From NCBI RefSeq assembly GCF_017811815.1, contig NZ_JADKZI010000009.1:1-64000 (forward strand): a stretch of DNA of 64,000 nt. The letters are read 5' to 3'. The stretch is from Flavonifractor sp. AGMB03687. Lineage in GTDB: Bacteria; Bacillota; Clostridia; Oscillospirales; Oscillospiraceae. Shown here in pieces: positions 42,888 through 51,539 of this stretch (position 1 is the first letter of the stretch; every line of letters begins with the position of its first letter). Below the pieces are notes generated by a model. It was not told where the DNA came from. It was given only the letters and a program-made list of their open reading frames with translations, and ran no database searches. The position numbers and the translations under genes were made by a program.

Positions 42888-43835
42888 TTACTGGGCTGCC
42901 GTCTGGGCCGCCTGATAGGCCTCAGGGGTGACGGTGTGGCACATGAGATATTCCAGCCACTTCTGATACCAGGCCTTGGTATAGTGGACGCCGTCCACGG
43001 TGGCCTCGGCGGGCAGGATGCCGTTTGCATCGCTGAGGGCGCTCTTCACGTCCACCAGCGCCACCTGGCACTCCTCCGCCAGCTTGGGGAACACGCTGTT
43101 GAAGTCGGCCACCCGGTCGTTGTTCACGTAGGAGGGCTGATTCTTCTGGGCGCAGATCTCCGGGTTGACGGGCACCAGGTTCTGCAGATAGATGATGGCG
43201 TCGGGCTGGGCGGCCTTGACCTCCTCCAGGAAGGACTTGAAGGCCTTGTAGAAGCTGTCGGTGCCGGGATAGCCCAGCTCGTTGATGCCCAGAGAGATGT
43301 AGATCTTCTTGTACTGGGGGCCTCTCTGCAGGGCCTCCACCACGGTGTACTTGCCGCCGTTCATCTCCACCACCTGGCGCTTGCTCATGTCAAAGATGTT
43401 CAAACCCTTGTAGCAGTAGAAGGTGGCGCCCTTGATACCGCTGTAGATCTGCAGGCCGTCGGTGCGGGAGTCGCCGATGAACAGGGCATCGGAGAAGTAG
43501 TCCATGTCCACCGGGTCGGACTGGGGCACCGGCTGGGTGAAGGAGAAGGCCGTCGTCTGGGTATTGCCCGCCTCAGGGGTGGTGGTAGGCGTGGCCTCAG
43601 GCTCGGGCGTGGAAGTCGGGGTAGACTGAGGGGCGCTCTCCACCACGGGGGCAGAGGGGCTGGCCGTGGGGACGGTATTGGGGGTCACGTCGGCGGCAGG
43701 GGGCGCACTCTTGCCCGCGGAGGGGATGAGCAGCAGACACACACACACCACGGCGGCGGCCACCAGCAGGGGCAGGGTCACGCCGGGGCCTTTCCCCCGC
43801 TTTTTCACACGTTTGGGATGATAAGACTGAGACAC
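42888..43835 (-). CDS. Membrane-anchored SGNH/GDSL hydrolase (first paralog)
   Basis: A 315-residue protein with one N-terminal transmembrane segment (about 20-38), a Thr/Pro/Ser-rich spacer to about residue 105, and an outside SGNH hydrolase domain. Block I is FIGDSRTDGL, with the nucleophile Ser; the GINELG Asn/Gly block and the C-terminal DGVHYT with the Asp/His pair complete the active site. These enzymes remove or add acyl groups on cell-envelope polymers. GTG 43835 was chosen because CGAGGTG lies six bases before it. A paralog sits at 44463-45353. Next to a sigma/anti-sigma pair. Confidence 0.85.
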   Translation of the reverse strand: MSQSYHPKRVKKRGKGPGVTLPLLVAAAVVCVCLLLIPSAGKSAPPAADVTPNTVPTASPSAPVVESAPQSTPTSTPEPEATPTTTPEAGNTQTTAFSFTQPVPQSDPVDMDYFSDALFIGDSRTDGLQIYSGIKGATFYCYKGLNIFDMSKRQVVEMNGGKYTVVEALQRGPQYKKIYISLGINELGYPGTDSFYKAFKSFLEEVKAAQPDAIIYLQNLVPVNPEICAQKNQPSYVNNDRVADFNSVFPKLAEECQVALVDVKSALSDANGILPAEATVDGVHYTKAWYQKWLEYLMCHTVTPEAYQAAQTAAQ

Positions 43836-43944
43836 AGGAGACACCTCGTTCTTTTAATCTGAATCCGGCTGTCAGTTGCAGCGTTCTGATTCTTAGACGG
43901 CAGCACGGCGCGAAAAGTTGAAGGCGCAGGATTTATTTTTGCAG

Positions 43945-43975
43945 AAAAAACGCCGGGAAATACCCGGCGTTTTTT
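43945..43975 (-). terminator. Terminator after the DUF4358 gene
   Basis: AAAAAACGCCGGG and CCCGGCGTTTTTT pair perfectly; it works on the minus strand for the lipoprotein gene and could act both ways. Confidence 0.85.
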
Positions 43976-43989
43976 GTGGGGGGACCGAT

Positions 43990-44466
43990 TCAGTTCAGGC
44001 CGTCCAGCACCTTCTGGGCGGCGGCGGCGTCGGCGGCCACCACCAGCAGGGCGGTGTTGCCGGACTGCTCCACGATGGCGTGATTGAGCTTGTCCACCTC
44101 GGCGGGCATGTAGCTCTTCAGGGCTTCGATCTGGTCGCTCACCCGCTTGTCCAGGGCCTCCTTGGCGGTCTTGGCGGCAGCCTCGTCGGTGAGGGTGAGC
44201 ACGGCGATCTCCTCGGCGCCCATGGACAGGGAGGTGTACACGGCGCTGTCGGTGATGGTGGAAGCGTCAATGCCGTACATGGCGGCGGCGGTGTCCTTGT
44301 CCAGGGTGTCCAGGGTATCGGTGAAGGCTCTGGAGTCCAGCAGGGCCTGGGCAGTGGCGGCGGGATCGTAGTTCTTGGCGGCGGTCTCGCCTCCGCCGCC
44401 GCAGGCGGACAGACACAGGCACAGGGCCAGAACTCCGGGTACCAGACGGGTCAGCAGGTTTTTCAT
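43990..44466 (-). CDS. DUF4358 lipoprotein
   Basis: A 158-residue lipoprotein: signal peptide with lipobox LSAC (Cys22) followed by GGGGE, then a DUF4358 domain (YDPAATAQALLDSRAFTDTL; MYGIDASTITDSAVYTS; MGAEEIAVLTLTD). Function unknown; the family often sits near SGNH hydrolases and acyltransferases in Clostridia. It overlaps the upstream SGNH gene by four bases and is cotranscribed with it. Confidence 0.88.
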   Translation of the reverse strand: MKNLLTRLVPGVLALCLCLSACGGGGETAAKNYDPAATAQALLDSRAFTDTLDTLDKDTAAAMYGIDASTITDSAVYTSLSMGAEEIAVLTLTDEAAAKTAKEALDKRVSDQIEALKSYMPAEVDKLNHAIVEQSGNTALLVVAADAAAAQKVLDGLN

Positions 44467-45353
44467 GATTCTCTATCTCCTTCCATCGCGGTCTGTCCCG
44501 CCCGATAGGCCTCCGGGTCCACCGTATGGCTCATCAGACAGGCCAGCCATGTTTCATACCAGGGACGCTGAAAATGGATGCCGTCCGACGTGGCCTCACT
44601 GGGCAGGCCGTCGTTCTCGTCGGACAGGGCGCTGTATACATCCACCAGGCAGACCCGGTGCTCCCGGGCCAGCTGGGCGAACAGCTCATTGAATACGGCC
44701 ACCCGGGCATTGGTGATGCAGGAGGCCTGGCCGTACTTGGCGCACTTGGCCTCGTCCACCGGGGCCAGGTTTTGCAGATAGACCACGGCGTTGGGCTGGG
44801 CTTCCTTCACCTGGTCCAGGAACTTGCCGAAGGTAGCCAGGTAGTTTTCCGTGTTGTAGTAGCCCAGCTCATTCATGCCGAAGGCGATGTACACTTTTCC
44901 AAACTGGGGTCCCTTCTGCAGGGCCTCCACAATGGAGTAGGACTGGCCGTCCACCGTTACCAGGCCGGGGTTGTTCACCCCGAAGATGCTCAGGCCGGTG
45001 TAGTCGTAGAAGGTGGCGCCCTTGATGCCGCTGTACAGCCTCAGTCCCTGGGTGCGGGAGTCGCCGATAAACAGGGCGTCGGAAAAGTAGTCCATATCCA
45101 CCGACACCCCGTGGGGCACCGGCTGGGAAAAGTCAAAGGCAGGGGTGGGGGTAGGCGTGGGTTCCGGGGTGGGGCTGGGGGACACCGTGGCGGTAGGAAC
45201 GGGGTCGGCTCCCTCCGCGAGGGAACGGTTCAGCACCGGGACGGTCACTAAAACGGCAGCCACCACAACAGCCGCCAGAATCACAGGCAGCCGCCGGCGG
45301 CGGGGCTGGGGTGGAGGCTCCTCGGAGATTTTATGATACAGAGAGCGGGACAA
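44463..45353 (-). CDS. Membrane-anchored SGNH/GDSL hydrolase (second paralog)
   Basis: A 296-residue protein with the same build as the first paralog: one membrane segment (about 24-42), Pro/Thr-rich spacer, and SGNH domain with FIGDSRTQGL, FGMNELG and DGIHFQ. The stretch DMDYFSDALFIGDSRT is shared word for word, so the two arose by duplication. Start is TTG 45353, with GAGGTG eight bases before it; no ATG is available nearby. It overlaps the DUF4358 gene by four bases. Confidence 0.85.
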   Translation of the reverse strand: MSRSLYHKISEEPPPQPRRRRLPVILAAVVVAAVLVTVPVLNRSLAEGADPVPTATVSPSPTPEPTPTPTPAFDFSQPVPHGVSVDMDYFSDALFIGDSRTQGLRLYSGIKGATFYDYTGLSIFGVNNPGLVTVDGQSYSIVEALQKGPQFGKVYIAFGMNELGYYNTENYLATFGKFLDQVKEAQPNAVVYLQNLAPVDEAKCAKYGQASCITNARVAVFNELFAQLAREHRVCLVDVYSALSDENDGLPSEATSDGIHFQRPWYETWLACLMSHTVDPEAYRAGQTAMEGDRES

Positions 45354-45374
45354 GCTGGATGCACCTCATTTATG

Positions 45375-46079
45375 TCATTGTTCAGGGGCCTCCAGCACCA
45401 GGGGAATGAGCTCCTCCAGGCGGCTGATCTCCCAGGTGGGGGCCGGATTGGGATGGGATGAAGATGGTGCAGCGGGGTGGTACCAGGCGGTATCCAGCCC
45501 CACGGCGGCGGCGCCGCCGATGTCGGTGGTCAGGTTATCCCCCACCATCAGGGCACGGCGGGGATCGGTGATGCCCAGGGCGGTCAGCACCGGGCGGAAG
45601 AAGTCGGGGCTGGGCTTGGAGGCGCCCACCTCCTCCGAGATGAAGAGGTGAGGGATGAGGCCCGCCAGGGCGGAGCGCTCAAAGCGGCCCCGCTGGGCCC
45701 GGGCCACGCCGTTGGTGAGGATGGCCAGGGTGCAGTGCTCGCCCAGCACCCGGCACACCTCCTCCGCGCCGGGCAGCAGGAAGGGCTGCTCCCCCAGCCG
45801 GTCCAGGTAGGTGCGGTTGAGGGCGGCGGGGTCGGCTTCCACCCCCAGGGCGGCAGTGAGGCGGGCAAAGCGCTCCACCACCAGCCACTCCCGGGTGGCC
45901 ACCCCCTGGTCCAGCATGGCCCACAGGCCGCTGTTGATGGACACGTAGAGGGCCTCGGTCTCCGGGGTGCAGGGGATGGAGAACTCCTTCAGGGCCAGGG
46001 CCAGAGCCTCGTGCTCGGCCCGGTCAAAGTCAAACAGGGTATTGTCCGCGTCAAAGAGGACAAAGTCATAGCGATTCAT
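45375..46079 (-). CDS. HAD-family phosphatase, YjjG-type
   Basis: A 234-residue haloacid-dehalogenase hydrolase. Motif I is FDADNTLF (Asp nucleophile and acid/base pair), motif II ILTNG, motif III with Lys in GASKPSPDFF, and motif IV MVGDNLTTDI. The cap follows motif I as in the YjjG pyrimidine 5'-nucleotidase group that clears non-canonical nucleotides. ATG 46079 lies after GGAGG; it overlaps the ThrE C-terminal-half gene by four bases. Confidence 0.88.
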   Translation of the reverse strand: MNRYDFVLFDADNTLFDFDRAEHEALALALKEFSIPCTPETEALYVSINSGLWAMLDQGVATREWLVVERFARLTAALGVEADPAALNRTYLDRLGEQPFLLPGAEEVCRVLGEHCTLAILTNGVARAQRGRFERSALAGLIPHLFISEEVGASKPSPDFFRPVLTALGITDPRRALMVGDNLTTDIGGAAAVGLDTAWYHPAAPSSSHPNPAPTWEISRLEELIPLVLEAPEQ

Positions 46080-46552
46080 GGGTGGGTTCCTCCGATCCGG
46101 CCATGGCGGCGGTTTTGATAGGTGGTGATGAGACGGGCCAGGGAGGACACCATCAGCACGCCCACCGCCAGAGCGCCCGCCATACCCAGGGTATGGAGCA
46201 GGGACTCCAGGAAGAGGGAGGTCTCCCCGCTCATGGCGTGCTCCATGGTGTAGTAGATACCGCCGCCGGGCACCAGGGGGAAGAGGGCCACCAGTAGGTA
46301 GCTGGTCACCGGGCACTTGCGCAGCCGGGCCATGATCTCCGACCAGGCGGAAATGGCCAGGGCGGCGAAAAAGGCCTGGATGATGTCGCTGTGGACCAGG
46401 GGCGCGGTGATCAGATAGACCAGCCACCCCAGACCGCCGCCGCCGGCGCAGATGAGCATACCGGCAGCGCCGTGGATGTTGAAGAGCAGGGAAAAGCCGA
46501 TGCAGGCGAAGAAGGCGTAGAAACAGGGCAGATAATAGGTAAAGGTATCCAT
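46076..46552 (-). CDS. Threonine/serine exporter, C-terminal half (ThrE_2/DUF3815)
   Basis: A 158-residue membrane protein with about five transmembrane segments. The FPLVPGGGIYYTM motif is typical of the DUF3815 half of ThrE exporters. With the N-terminal half encoded just upstream, it would form one amino-acid exporter from two chains. Its 3' end overlaps the HAD gene. Confidence 0.88.
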   Translation of the reverse strand: MDTFTYYLPCFYAFFACIGFSLLFNIHGAAGMLICAGGGGLGWLVYLITAPLVHSDIIQAFFAALAISAWSEIMARLRKCPVTSYLLVALFPLVPGGGIYYTMEHAMSGETSLFLESLLHTLGMAGALAVGVLMVSSLARLITTYQNRRHGRIGGTHP

Positions 46553-46553
46553 G

Positions 46554-47327
46554 TCAGCCTCCCATCAGCGGCCGGATCAGACCCAGGGCCAGAGCGGTGC
46601 CCAGGGCGATGGCCGCTCCGATGAGCAAAGCCTCAGCGGCCTTGCTGATGCCCGCCACCATGTCGCCGGCCATAATGTCCCGCATGGCGTTGGTAAAGGC
46701 GATGCCGGGCACCAGGGCCATCAGGGCGCCGATGATGATGCTGTCCGAGTTCTGACCCACCCCTACGGCGGTGAGGGCCAGGGCCACAAAAGCGGAGGCC
46801 GCCGCGCCGGCGATGGTCTTGAAGAACAGGTTGGCACCCAGCTTGGAGGTGAGGGCCAGGCACAGGCAGATCACCATGCCGCATAGGCCACCGCACAGGC
46901 CGTCCCACACCGAGCCTCCGTAAAACAGGGAGAACATGCCGCAGCCCAGAAAGTGGGCTGCCAGCTGGGTGGGTAGGGAATAGACCTTGTGGGTGCGCTC
47001 GATCTCCCGCATGCTGTCCAGGGCCACCTCAAAGGGCGGGGTCTCCCGGCACAGCCGGCGGCACAGATCGTTGTACCGCTCCAGCAGGTAGATATCGGTG
47101 CCGTGGTTGGGCATCCGGCGGATCTGGGTCATGGGCTCCCCCATGGGAGAAGTGAGGCTGACGATGATGCAGTTGGGGATGGCAAAGACCTCCCCCCGCT
47201 CGGCCCCGTAGGCCTGGAGCAGGCGGCTGATGGACTCCTCCACCCGGTAGATCTCCGCGCCGCTGAACATGAGCCGGAAGCCCATTTCACTGACCATTTC
47301 CAGCAGTTCGTTGTAGTCCAGCTTCAA
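46554..47327 (-). CDS. Threonine/serine exporter, N-terminal half (ThrE/DUF1212)
   Basis: A 257-residue protein. A cytoplasmic N-terminal DUF1212 part (residues 1-115: SGAEIYRVEESISRLLQAYG, MTQIRRMPNHGTDI) is followed by five membrane segments including ALVPGIAFTNAMRDIMAGD. It is one half of a split ThrE exporter. Start is TTG 47327 with GGAGG upstream. One base separates it from the partner half, so they should be made in equal amounts. Confidence 0.88.
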   Translation of the reverse strand: MKLDYNELLEMVSEMGFRLMFSGAEIYRVEESISRLLQAYGAERGEVFAIPNCIIVSLTSPMGEPMTQIRRMPNHGTDIYLLERYNDLCRRLCRETPPFEVALDSMREIERTHKVYSLPTQLAAHFLGCGMFSLFYGGSVWDGLCGGLCGMVICLCLALTSKLGANLFFKTIAGAAASAFVALALTAVGVGQNSDSIIIGALMALVPGIAFTNAMRDIMAGDMVAGISKAAEALLIGAAIALGTALALGLIRPLMGG

Positions 47328-47459
47328 CGGGGAGACCTCCTCTCTTCGCGCCTGAAAATCCGATGATTCCGGTTGACACCGGTTTACAGCTTATCACATT
47401 TCCCGCGGGATATCCATACCTTTCGCGCAAATATTCCGGCCCCGCAAAAAAGGCAAGTA

Positions 47460-47488
47460 TTGATTGTAAAAATCGGATTTGGTACAAT
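47460..47488 (+). promoter_or_regulatory. Promoter upstream of the hairpin array and TetR gene
   Basis: TTGATT (47460-47465), 17-base spacer, TACAAT (47483-47488). Transcription should start just before the first hairpin. Confidence 0.65.
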
Positions 47489-47497
47489 AATGTCTAC

Positions 47498-47723
47498 CGA
47501 ATAAACCGCGATGCGGTTTATTCGTGCGGCGGTAGCCGCGCATTCCATAAAACGGTTTAAAGCGGCCGTTTTATGGAATGTAGCCATTGTTGCAATGCGT
47601 ATTTCCGTTGGTGTGTCGCACCAACGGAAGGCGCAAGGTTTGGACGATTTTGTCCAAACTTTGCGCTTGAACAAAGCCAACTCACCTTGAAAGCTGGTGC
47701 TTTCAAGGTATCCAGCTTTGTTC
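47498..47723. repeat. Array of consecutive perfect hairpins in the TetR leader
   Basis: Back-to-back inverted repeats: 47498-47509/47513-47524 (12 bp, loop GAT); 47526-47530/47535-47539 (5 bp, loop GGTA); 47541-47555/47566-47580 (15 bp); 47585-47589/47593-47597 (5 bp); 47603-47613/47619-47629 (11 bp, loop TGTCG); 47631-47645/47652-47666 (15 bp, one GT pair); and a nested pair 47669-47677/47715-47723 (9 bp) around 47685-47694/47699-47708 (10 bp, loop TGGT). Almost every base is paired. No protein is likely here. It may be a dispersed intergenic repeat element or a structured RNA. Confidence 0.8.
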
Positions 47724-47775
47724 CGTACGCATTACAATATAAGGCGAAGAAAAACAAGGAAAGAGAGGTGGTCTC

Positions 47776-48462
47776 ATGCCGCCCAGAGAGAAGACGCCTG
47801 CGGAGAAATCCGCCGAGAAGGCCCGCATCCTGGAGGCCGCTCTGGACATCCTGGCGGCCGACGGCTACGAGGGTCTCACCATGCGCAGGCTGGGGCAGAA
47901 GATCGGCGCCTCGGCCACCAAGATCTACCTCTATTTTGTCAACAAGGATGAGGTCTACCTGTCGGTGGTCACCGAGGGCTACCGGCAGCTGTGCGACGCC
48001 CTCCGCCAGGCCATGGACGGCGTCAACGGCGGGGAAGCCCGCTTTGACACCTTCCTCCACACCTATCTGGAGTTTGCCTGGGCCCACCCCACCTTCTATG
48101 AGGTGATGGCCCTCAAGCAGATCCCCATGCAGGCCGACTACGTGGGCACCCCCATGGAGGCGGTGGCCCGGCGGAAGTACGAGGCGGGGATGGAGGTCTT
48201 CAACCTCACCCGGGAGGTGATGGAGGGCTACCTGCGGGAGAAGGGCTATGCTTTCCCCATGTCCCGGGACGTGGCTGCCTTCTCCATCATCGTATTTCTC
48301 AACGGCCTGCTCAATACCTACTACAACAAACTGGCCCAGACGGTTTTTTCCGATCTGGATCAGCTGCTGGACGACTGCATCCGGCTGGTGAAAAGCGCCT
48401 TCCGCAACTGCGCCCTGCCGGGGGCAGCCAACCTTGAGACAAATCAGGTGAGTGAATCATGA
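47776..48462 (+). CDS. TetR/AcrR-family transcriptional regulator
   Basis: A 228-residue repressor-type protein. The N-terminal TetR helix-turn-helix spans about residues 15-62 (ARILEAALDILAADGYEGLT, then MRRLGQKIGASATKIYLYFVNKDEV). The C-terminal ligand-binding domain is helical and specific to the group. GAAAGAGAGGTGG precedes ATG 47776. Its stop overlaps the acetyltransferase gene by four bases, so it may control that gene. Its transcript should begin with the hairpin array. Confidence 0.9.
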   Translation: MPPREKTPAEKSAEKARILEAALDILAADGYEGLTMRRLGQKIGASATKIYLYFVNKDEVYLSVVTEGYRQLCDALRQAMDGVNGGEARFDTFLHTYLEFAWAHPTFYEVMALKQIPMQADYVGTPMEAVARRKYEAGMEVFNLTREVMEGYLREKGYAFPMSRDVAAFSIIVFLNGLLNTYYNKLAQTVFSDLDQLLDDCIRLVKSAFRNCALPGAANLETNQVSES

Positions 48463-49103
48463 CGGAGGAAGAAAAGATTTTTGCCGGGAAGATGTTCGAC
48501 CCCCGGCGGCAGGAGCTGAAGGATCTCAAGCACATCGCCCATGAGGCCTGCCGGACGTACAATGCCATGGACGAATACGACCCCGCCCGGGCCGACGTGC
48601 TGCGGAACATCCTGGGGGGCGTGGGCAAGGTGTGCTACTTCCAGGGCCCGGTCCAGTTCAACTACGGCTGTCACACCTTCATCGGGGAGAACTTTTTCGC
48701 CAACTTCAACCTGATGGTGATGGACGATGCCCGCATCTACATCGGGGACAACGTGTGCTTCGGCCCCAACGTGTCCCTCATGGCCACCAACCATCCTCTT
48801 CCCGCCCAGGAGCGTACCGGCCTGGACAACGAGGGCCGCACCACCATGGCGGAGTTTGCCCGGGAAATCCACATCGGCAACGGGGTGTGGCTGGCCTGCA
48901 ACGTGGTGGTGCTGGACGGCGTCACCATCGGGGACGGGGCGGTGATCGGCGCGGGCAGTGTGGTCACCAAGGACATCCCCGCCGGCTGGCTGGCCTTCGG
49001 CAACCCCTGCCGTCCCATCCGCCCCATCACGGCGGCGGACAGCAAACGGGAGCTCATCCTGGAGGAGGACCTGGAGCACTTCGCCTGGAACCTCAACGGA
49101 TAA
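48459..49103 (+). CDS. Sugar O-acetyltransferase (maltose/galactoside type)
   Basis: A 214-residue left-handed beta-helix acetyltransferase that moves acetyl from acetyl-CoA to sugar hydroxyls. It has the Mac N-terminal domain (KMFDPRRQELKDLKHIAHEA), hexapeptide repeats (FIGENFFANFN, IYIGDNVCFGPNV, VTIGDGAVIGAGSVV) and the catalytic His in ATNHPLP. The end GNPCRPIR is the family's CoA-binding end. It overlaps the TetR gene by four bases. Confidence 0.9.
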   Translation: MTEEEKIFAGKMFDPRRQELKDLKHIAHEACRTYNAMDEYDPARADVLRNILGGVGKVCYFQGPVQFNYGCHTFIGENFFANFNLMVMDDARIYIGDNVCFGPNVSLMATNHPLPAQERTGLDNEGRTTMAEFAREIHIGNGVWLACNVVVLDGVTIGDGAVIGAGSVVTKDIPAGWLAFGNPCRPIRPITAADSKRELILEEDLEHFAWNLNG

Positions 49104-49107
49104 ACCC

Positions 49108-49146
49108 AAAAAGTGCGCACTGCTTCCTACAGCGCGCACTTTTTTT
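49108..49146. terminator. Bidirectional terminator after the acetyltransferase
   Basis: AAAAAGTGCGC (49108-49118) and GCGCACTTTTT (from 49134) with T run; it separates it from the converging sulfatase gene. Confidence 0.85.
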
Positions 49147-49151
49147 GCGAT

Positions 49152-50954
49152 TCAGGGATCAAAGGCTGCGCTGCGCCGCTCCTTTCCCCCGAAGAGGTTG
49201 TTGTATTGCACACATTGGTACTCCTGGATCAGACCGGTGTAGTCGTTGGTCTCCAGGTGGCTGTGGGCCTCGCCGTCGGCATCCACGTAGCCCACGAAGG
49301 TCAGGGCGGGCAGGGTCTGCTGGAGCTGCCACAGGTAATCCTGATACCCGGTGAAGGGGATCCCGGCGTACCGCAGCAGGTAGAGGCTCAGGAAGTTCAG
49401 GCTGGTCACCTCCGGGCCCTCCTCCGGCAGGGGGTAGTTGGCCCAGATCACATAGGGCACCTGGTACTTGCCCATATACTGCGCCATGGTCATCTGGTCC
49501 TGGGTCACCCCGTAGGCCTTGTCCAGGAAGCCCTGCTCCACCGAGGGCTGATGGTCGCCGAACATAAGGATGATGGTGGGCTCGTCCTGGTTCTGGAAGT
49601 ACTCCACCAGGGTTCGGAAGGCCTCATCCGTCTTGTTGGCCAGGGTGAGGTACTGCTCCGCCATGGGGTACTTGCCCGGCTCGTCGGTGAGGGTGACCTC
49701 CGCCGGATAATTGGGGTCGGTGTAGCTGCCGTGGCTCTGGATGGTGACGTTGAACAGGAAGAGAGGCTTGCCCTCCTCCTTGTGCTCAAACTCCCAGATG
49801 ACCTGCTCAAAGTCCGACTGGTCGCCCACGTAGCCGTGCTCCATGGTCTGGGGCACGTTCATGTCCTCCCCGCACTTGAAGGCGTCAAAGCCCAGGTGGG
49901 GGTAGGCCCGGTCCCGCTGCCAGGAATTGCGCTCGCCGGGGTGGAAGGCCAGGGTGTCGTATCCCTGGGCCTTCAGGATGGAGGCCAGGGAGGCGGTGGG
50001 ACCCAGCACGTACTGCTGGTAGGGGATGCTGCCCGAGGGCAGGAAGGCCATGGAGTTGCCGGTGAGGAACTCGAACTCGCTGGCGCTGGTGCCGGCGCCG
50101 AACACCGAGGTGTAGGCGTGGCCGAAGATGGCGTTGTCCAGAGACTGGACATAGTCTATGACGCTCTCACTGAGCGAAAGGTTGCCGTAACTTTCAAAAT
50201 CTGCCCAAGATTCATTCATGATGGCAATGATGTTGGGCTTCTTCACCGACACCTCAGCGGGCTGGGCCGGTTCGGTCTGGTCCAGGATCTCGTCCACTGT
50301 CTCGGGGGAGTAGTTCTCTGGCACCTCTACCTCCAGAAACTCGGTGTTGCGCAGAAACACCGCCAGACAGCCCCACTGCCGGTAGGCTCCCGTGGGGTCC
50401 CACACGTCGGTCTTGACCCCCAGCTTACCCAGCTTCTCGGTGGGCAGCAAGAAGAGGAGACAGGCCAGACCCGCCGCCAGACAGGCCAGCCGCAGGGGGA
50501 TCCCCTTCCGGCCGGTAATCCGCAGCCGGGCCTTGCGCCGCTTGGGGTGGAGAAAGACCACCAGGGCCGCGGCCAGGGCAATGGCCAGACCGATCTGCCA
50601 GGTGAGGAACAGGTGGTAGTTGCCCGCCACATCGGCGGCGGTGGCCAGGGCGGAGAAGTCCCAGGGCTGGACGGGGGTGCCCCGGAAGGAGTTTACATAA
50701 AAGTTTGCCGCACCCCAGGCTCCGGCGGCGATATGGACGGCGATGGTGCAGGGGGCGATCCGCCCCAACAGGGCGCACAGCACCCAGAACAGCAGGGCCA
50801 CACACAGGGCGTTGGCCAGCTGAACGGGCAAGGCCATGGCAAAGGGGTTGGTCCCGTAGGCCAGCTGCATGAGCCACACGGCAGTGAAGGGGGTAAGCAG
50901 CAGGAACGCTGCCTGCCACAGGCGGTCCTTTCGTAGGATTTCTTTGATATGCAT
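49152..50954 (-). CDS. LTA-synthase-family membrane sulfatase
   Basis: A 600-residue membrane enzyme. Five hydrophobic segments occupy residues 1-190; an extracytoplasmic sulfatase domain follows with IIAIMNESWADFE (metal-binding Asn/Glu), the nucleophile Thr in GAGTSASEFEFLTG, and MFGDHQPSVE. The family includes LtaS, which polymerises glycerol phosphate, and phosphoethanolamine or glycerol-phosphate transferases; which one is meant here is open. AGGAGA precedes ATG 50954. A consensus promoter lies upstream. Confidence 0.88.
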   Translation of the reverse strand: MHIKEILRKDRLWQAAFLLLTPFTAVWLMQLAYGTNPFAMALPVQLANALCVALLFWVLCALLGRIAPCTIAVHIAAGAWGAANFYVNSFRGTPVQPWDFSALATAADVAGNYHLFLTWQIGLAIALAAALVVFLHPKRRKARLRITGRKGIPLRLACLAAGLACLLFLLPTEKLGKLGVKTDVWDPTGAYRQWGCLAVFLRNTEFLEVEVPENYSPETVDEILDQTEPAQPAEVSVKKPNIIAIMNESWADFESYGNLSLSESVIDYVQSLDNAIFGHAYTSVFGAGTSASEFEFLTGNSMAFLPSGSIPYQQYVLGPTASLASILKAQGYDTLAFHPGERNSWQRDRAYPHLGFDAFKCGEDMNVPQTMEHGYVGDQSDFEQVIWEFEHKEEGKPLFLFNVTIQSHGSYTDPNYPAEVTLTDEPGKYPMAEQYLTLANKTDEAFRTLVEYFQNQDEPTIILMFGDHQPSVEQGFLDKAYGVTQDQMTMAQYMGKYQVPYVIWANYPLPEEGPEVTSLNFLSLYLLRYAGIPFTGYQDYLWQLQQTLPALTFVGYVDADGEAHSHLETNDYTGLIQEYQCVQYNNLFGGKERRSAAFDP

Positions 50955-50990
50955 AGGCGTTTCTCCTAAATCATCAGCAGATAGTCCGTG

Positions 50991-51019
50991 ATTATACGCC
51001 AAAAAGTGCATTCTGTCAA
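50991..51019 (-). promoter_or_regulatory. Perfect consensus sigma-A promoter of the LTA-synthase-like gene
   Basis: On the minus strand TTGACA (complement of 51014-51019), 17-base spacer, TATAAT (complement of 50991-50996). All twelve bases match consensus. Confidence 0.9.
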
Positions 51020-51225
51020 AGGTGGCACCCCCGCCTGTCCCCTAAATATCCCCCGCACATTTAGAACAAAAACATCCCTATATCCGACACAATTTGCAAG
51101 TATTCGTTACTTTTTCGTTTAAAATAATCCCTTATACCCCTTTCAAAAAGGGCAAGAGGCAAATCGGTCCTTTCTTACGTTTTCCTTTCTGAAAGGTTCA
51201 ATTTTGGAAAAGGCCTTAAAGGCAG
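51020..51225. other. Gene-free AT-rich stretch before the V-ATPase terminator
   Basis: No gene or strong signal seen apart from the promoter left of it. The stretch lies between the LTA-synthase promoter and the V-ATPase operon's original terminator. Confidence 0.4.
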
Positions 51226-51259
51226 AAAAAGACGGCCCGAAGTTCGGGCCGTCTTTTTT
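51226..51259. terminator. Original terminator of the V-ATPase operon, displaced by element 2
   Basis: GACGGCCCGA (51231-51240) and TCGGGCCGTC (51244-51253) with flanking A and T runs. It lies just beyond the displaced subunit D tail, on the host side of element 2. Confidence 0.85.
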
Positions 51260-51262
51260 GTA

Positions 51263-51359
51263 TCATACCTCTTCCTGTTTGCCGGCAAAGGCTTCCATGG
51301 CGCGGGCGTCGGCCTCCCGCTTCTCCTCGATGGCTTCCTTCAAAAGCATATCCTTCACC
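51263..51359 (-). pseudogene. Displaced original 3' end of V-ATPase subunit D gene
   Basis: Read on the minus strand it encodes VKDMLLKEAIEEKREADARA followed by MEAFAGKQEEV and a stop at 51263-51265. This is a copy of the C-terminal end of V-ATPase subunit D, whose current gene at 61865-62578 has VKDMLLKEAIEERRDEDARA and then a different tail. A stop in frame lies right upstream, so the fragment is not expressed alone. It marks the left edge of element 2. Confidence 0.85.
51323..51340 (+). repeat. Left attachment site of element 2
   Basis: 18-bp CTCCTCGATGGCTTCCTT, identical to 61934-61951. The next 20 bases on the element side still match subunit D sequence at most positions. Confidence 0.85.
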
Positions 51360-51539
51360 TATATGGAGCCAGCGGTTTAGCTAGTGCTAATCAATCCCAA
51401 ACAGCCCCATTTATCAAGGTTTTCTCTCCCCTGGCCTCCCATCCACTCCCAAGGCCTCCCACCTACTCCCAACCTAGAAGCGGTAGAAATACGGTAAAAG
51501 CCCGGTAGCCGCTCCCCACAGCTACCGGGCCTCCATCCA

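Noticed and set aside
47498-47723. CRISPR array
   Set aside because: The repeats are inverted, all different and not separated by equal spacers; no cas gene nearby.
47573-48106. A plus-strand frame crossing the hairpin array
   Set aside because: Its sequence comes from inverted repeats and it runs out of frame into the TetR gene; no ribosome binding site.
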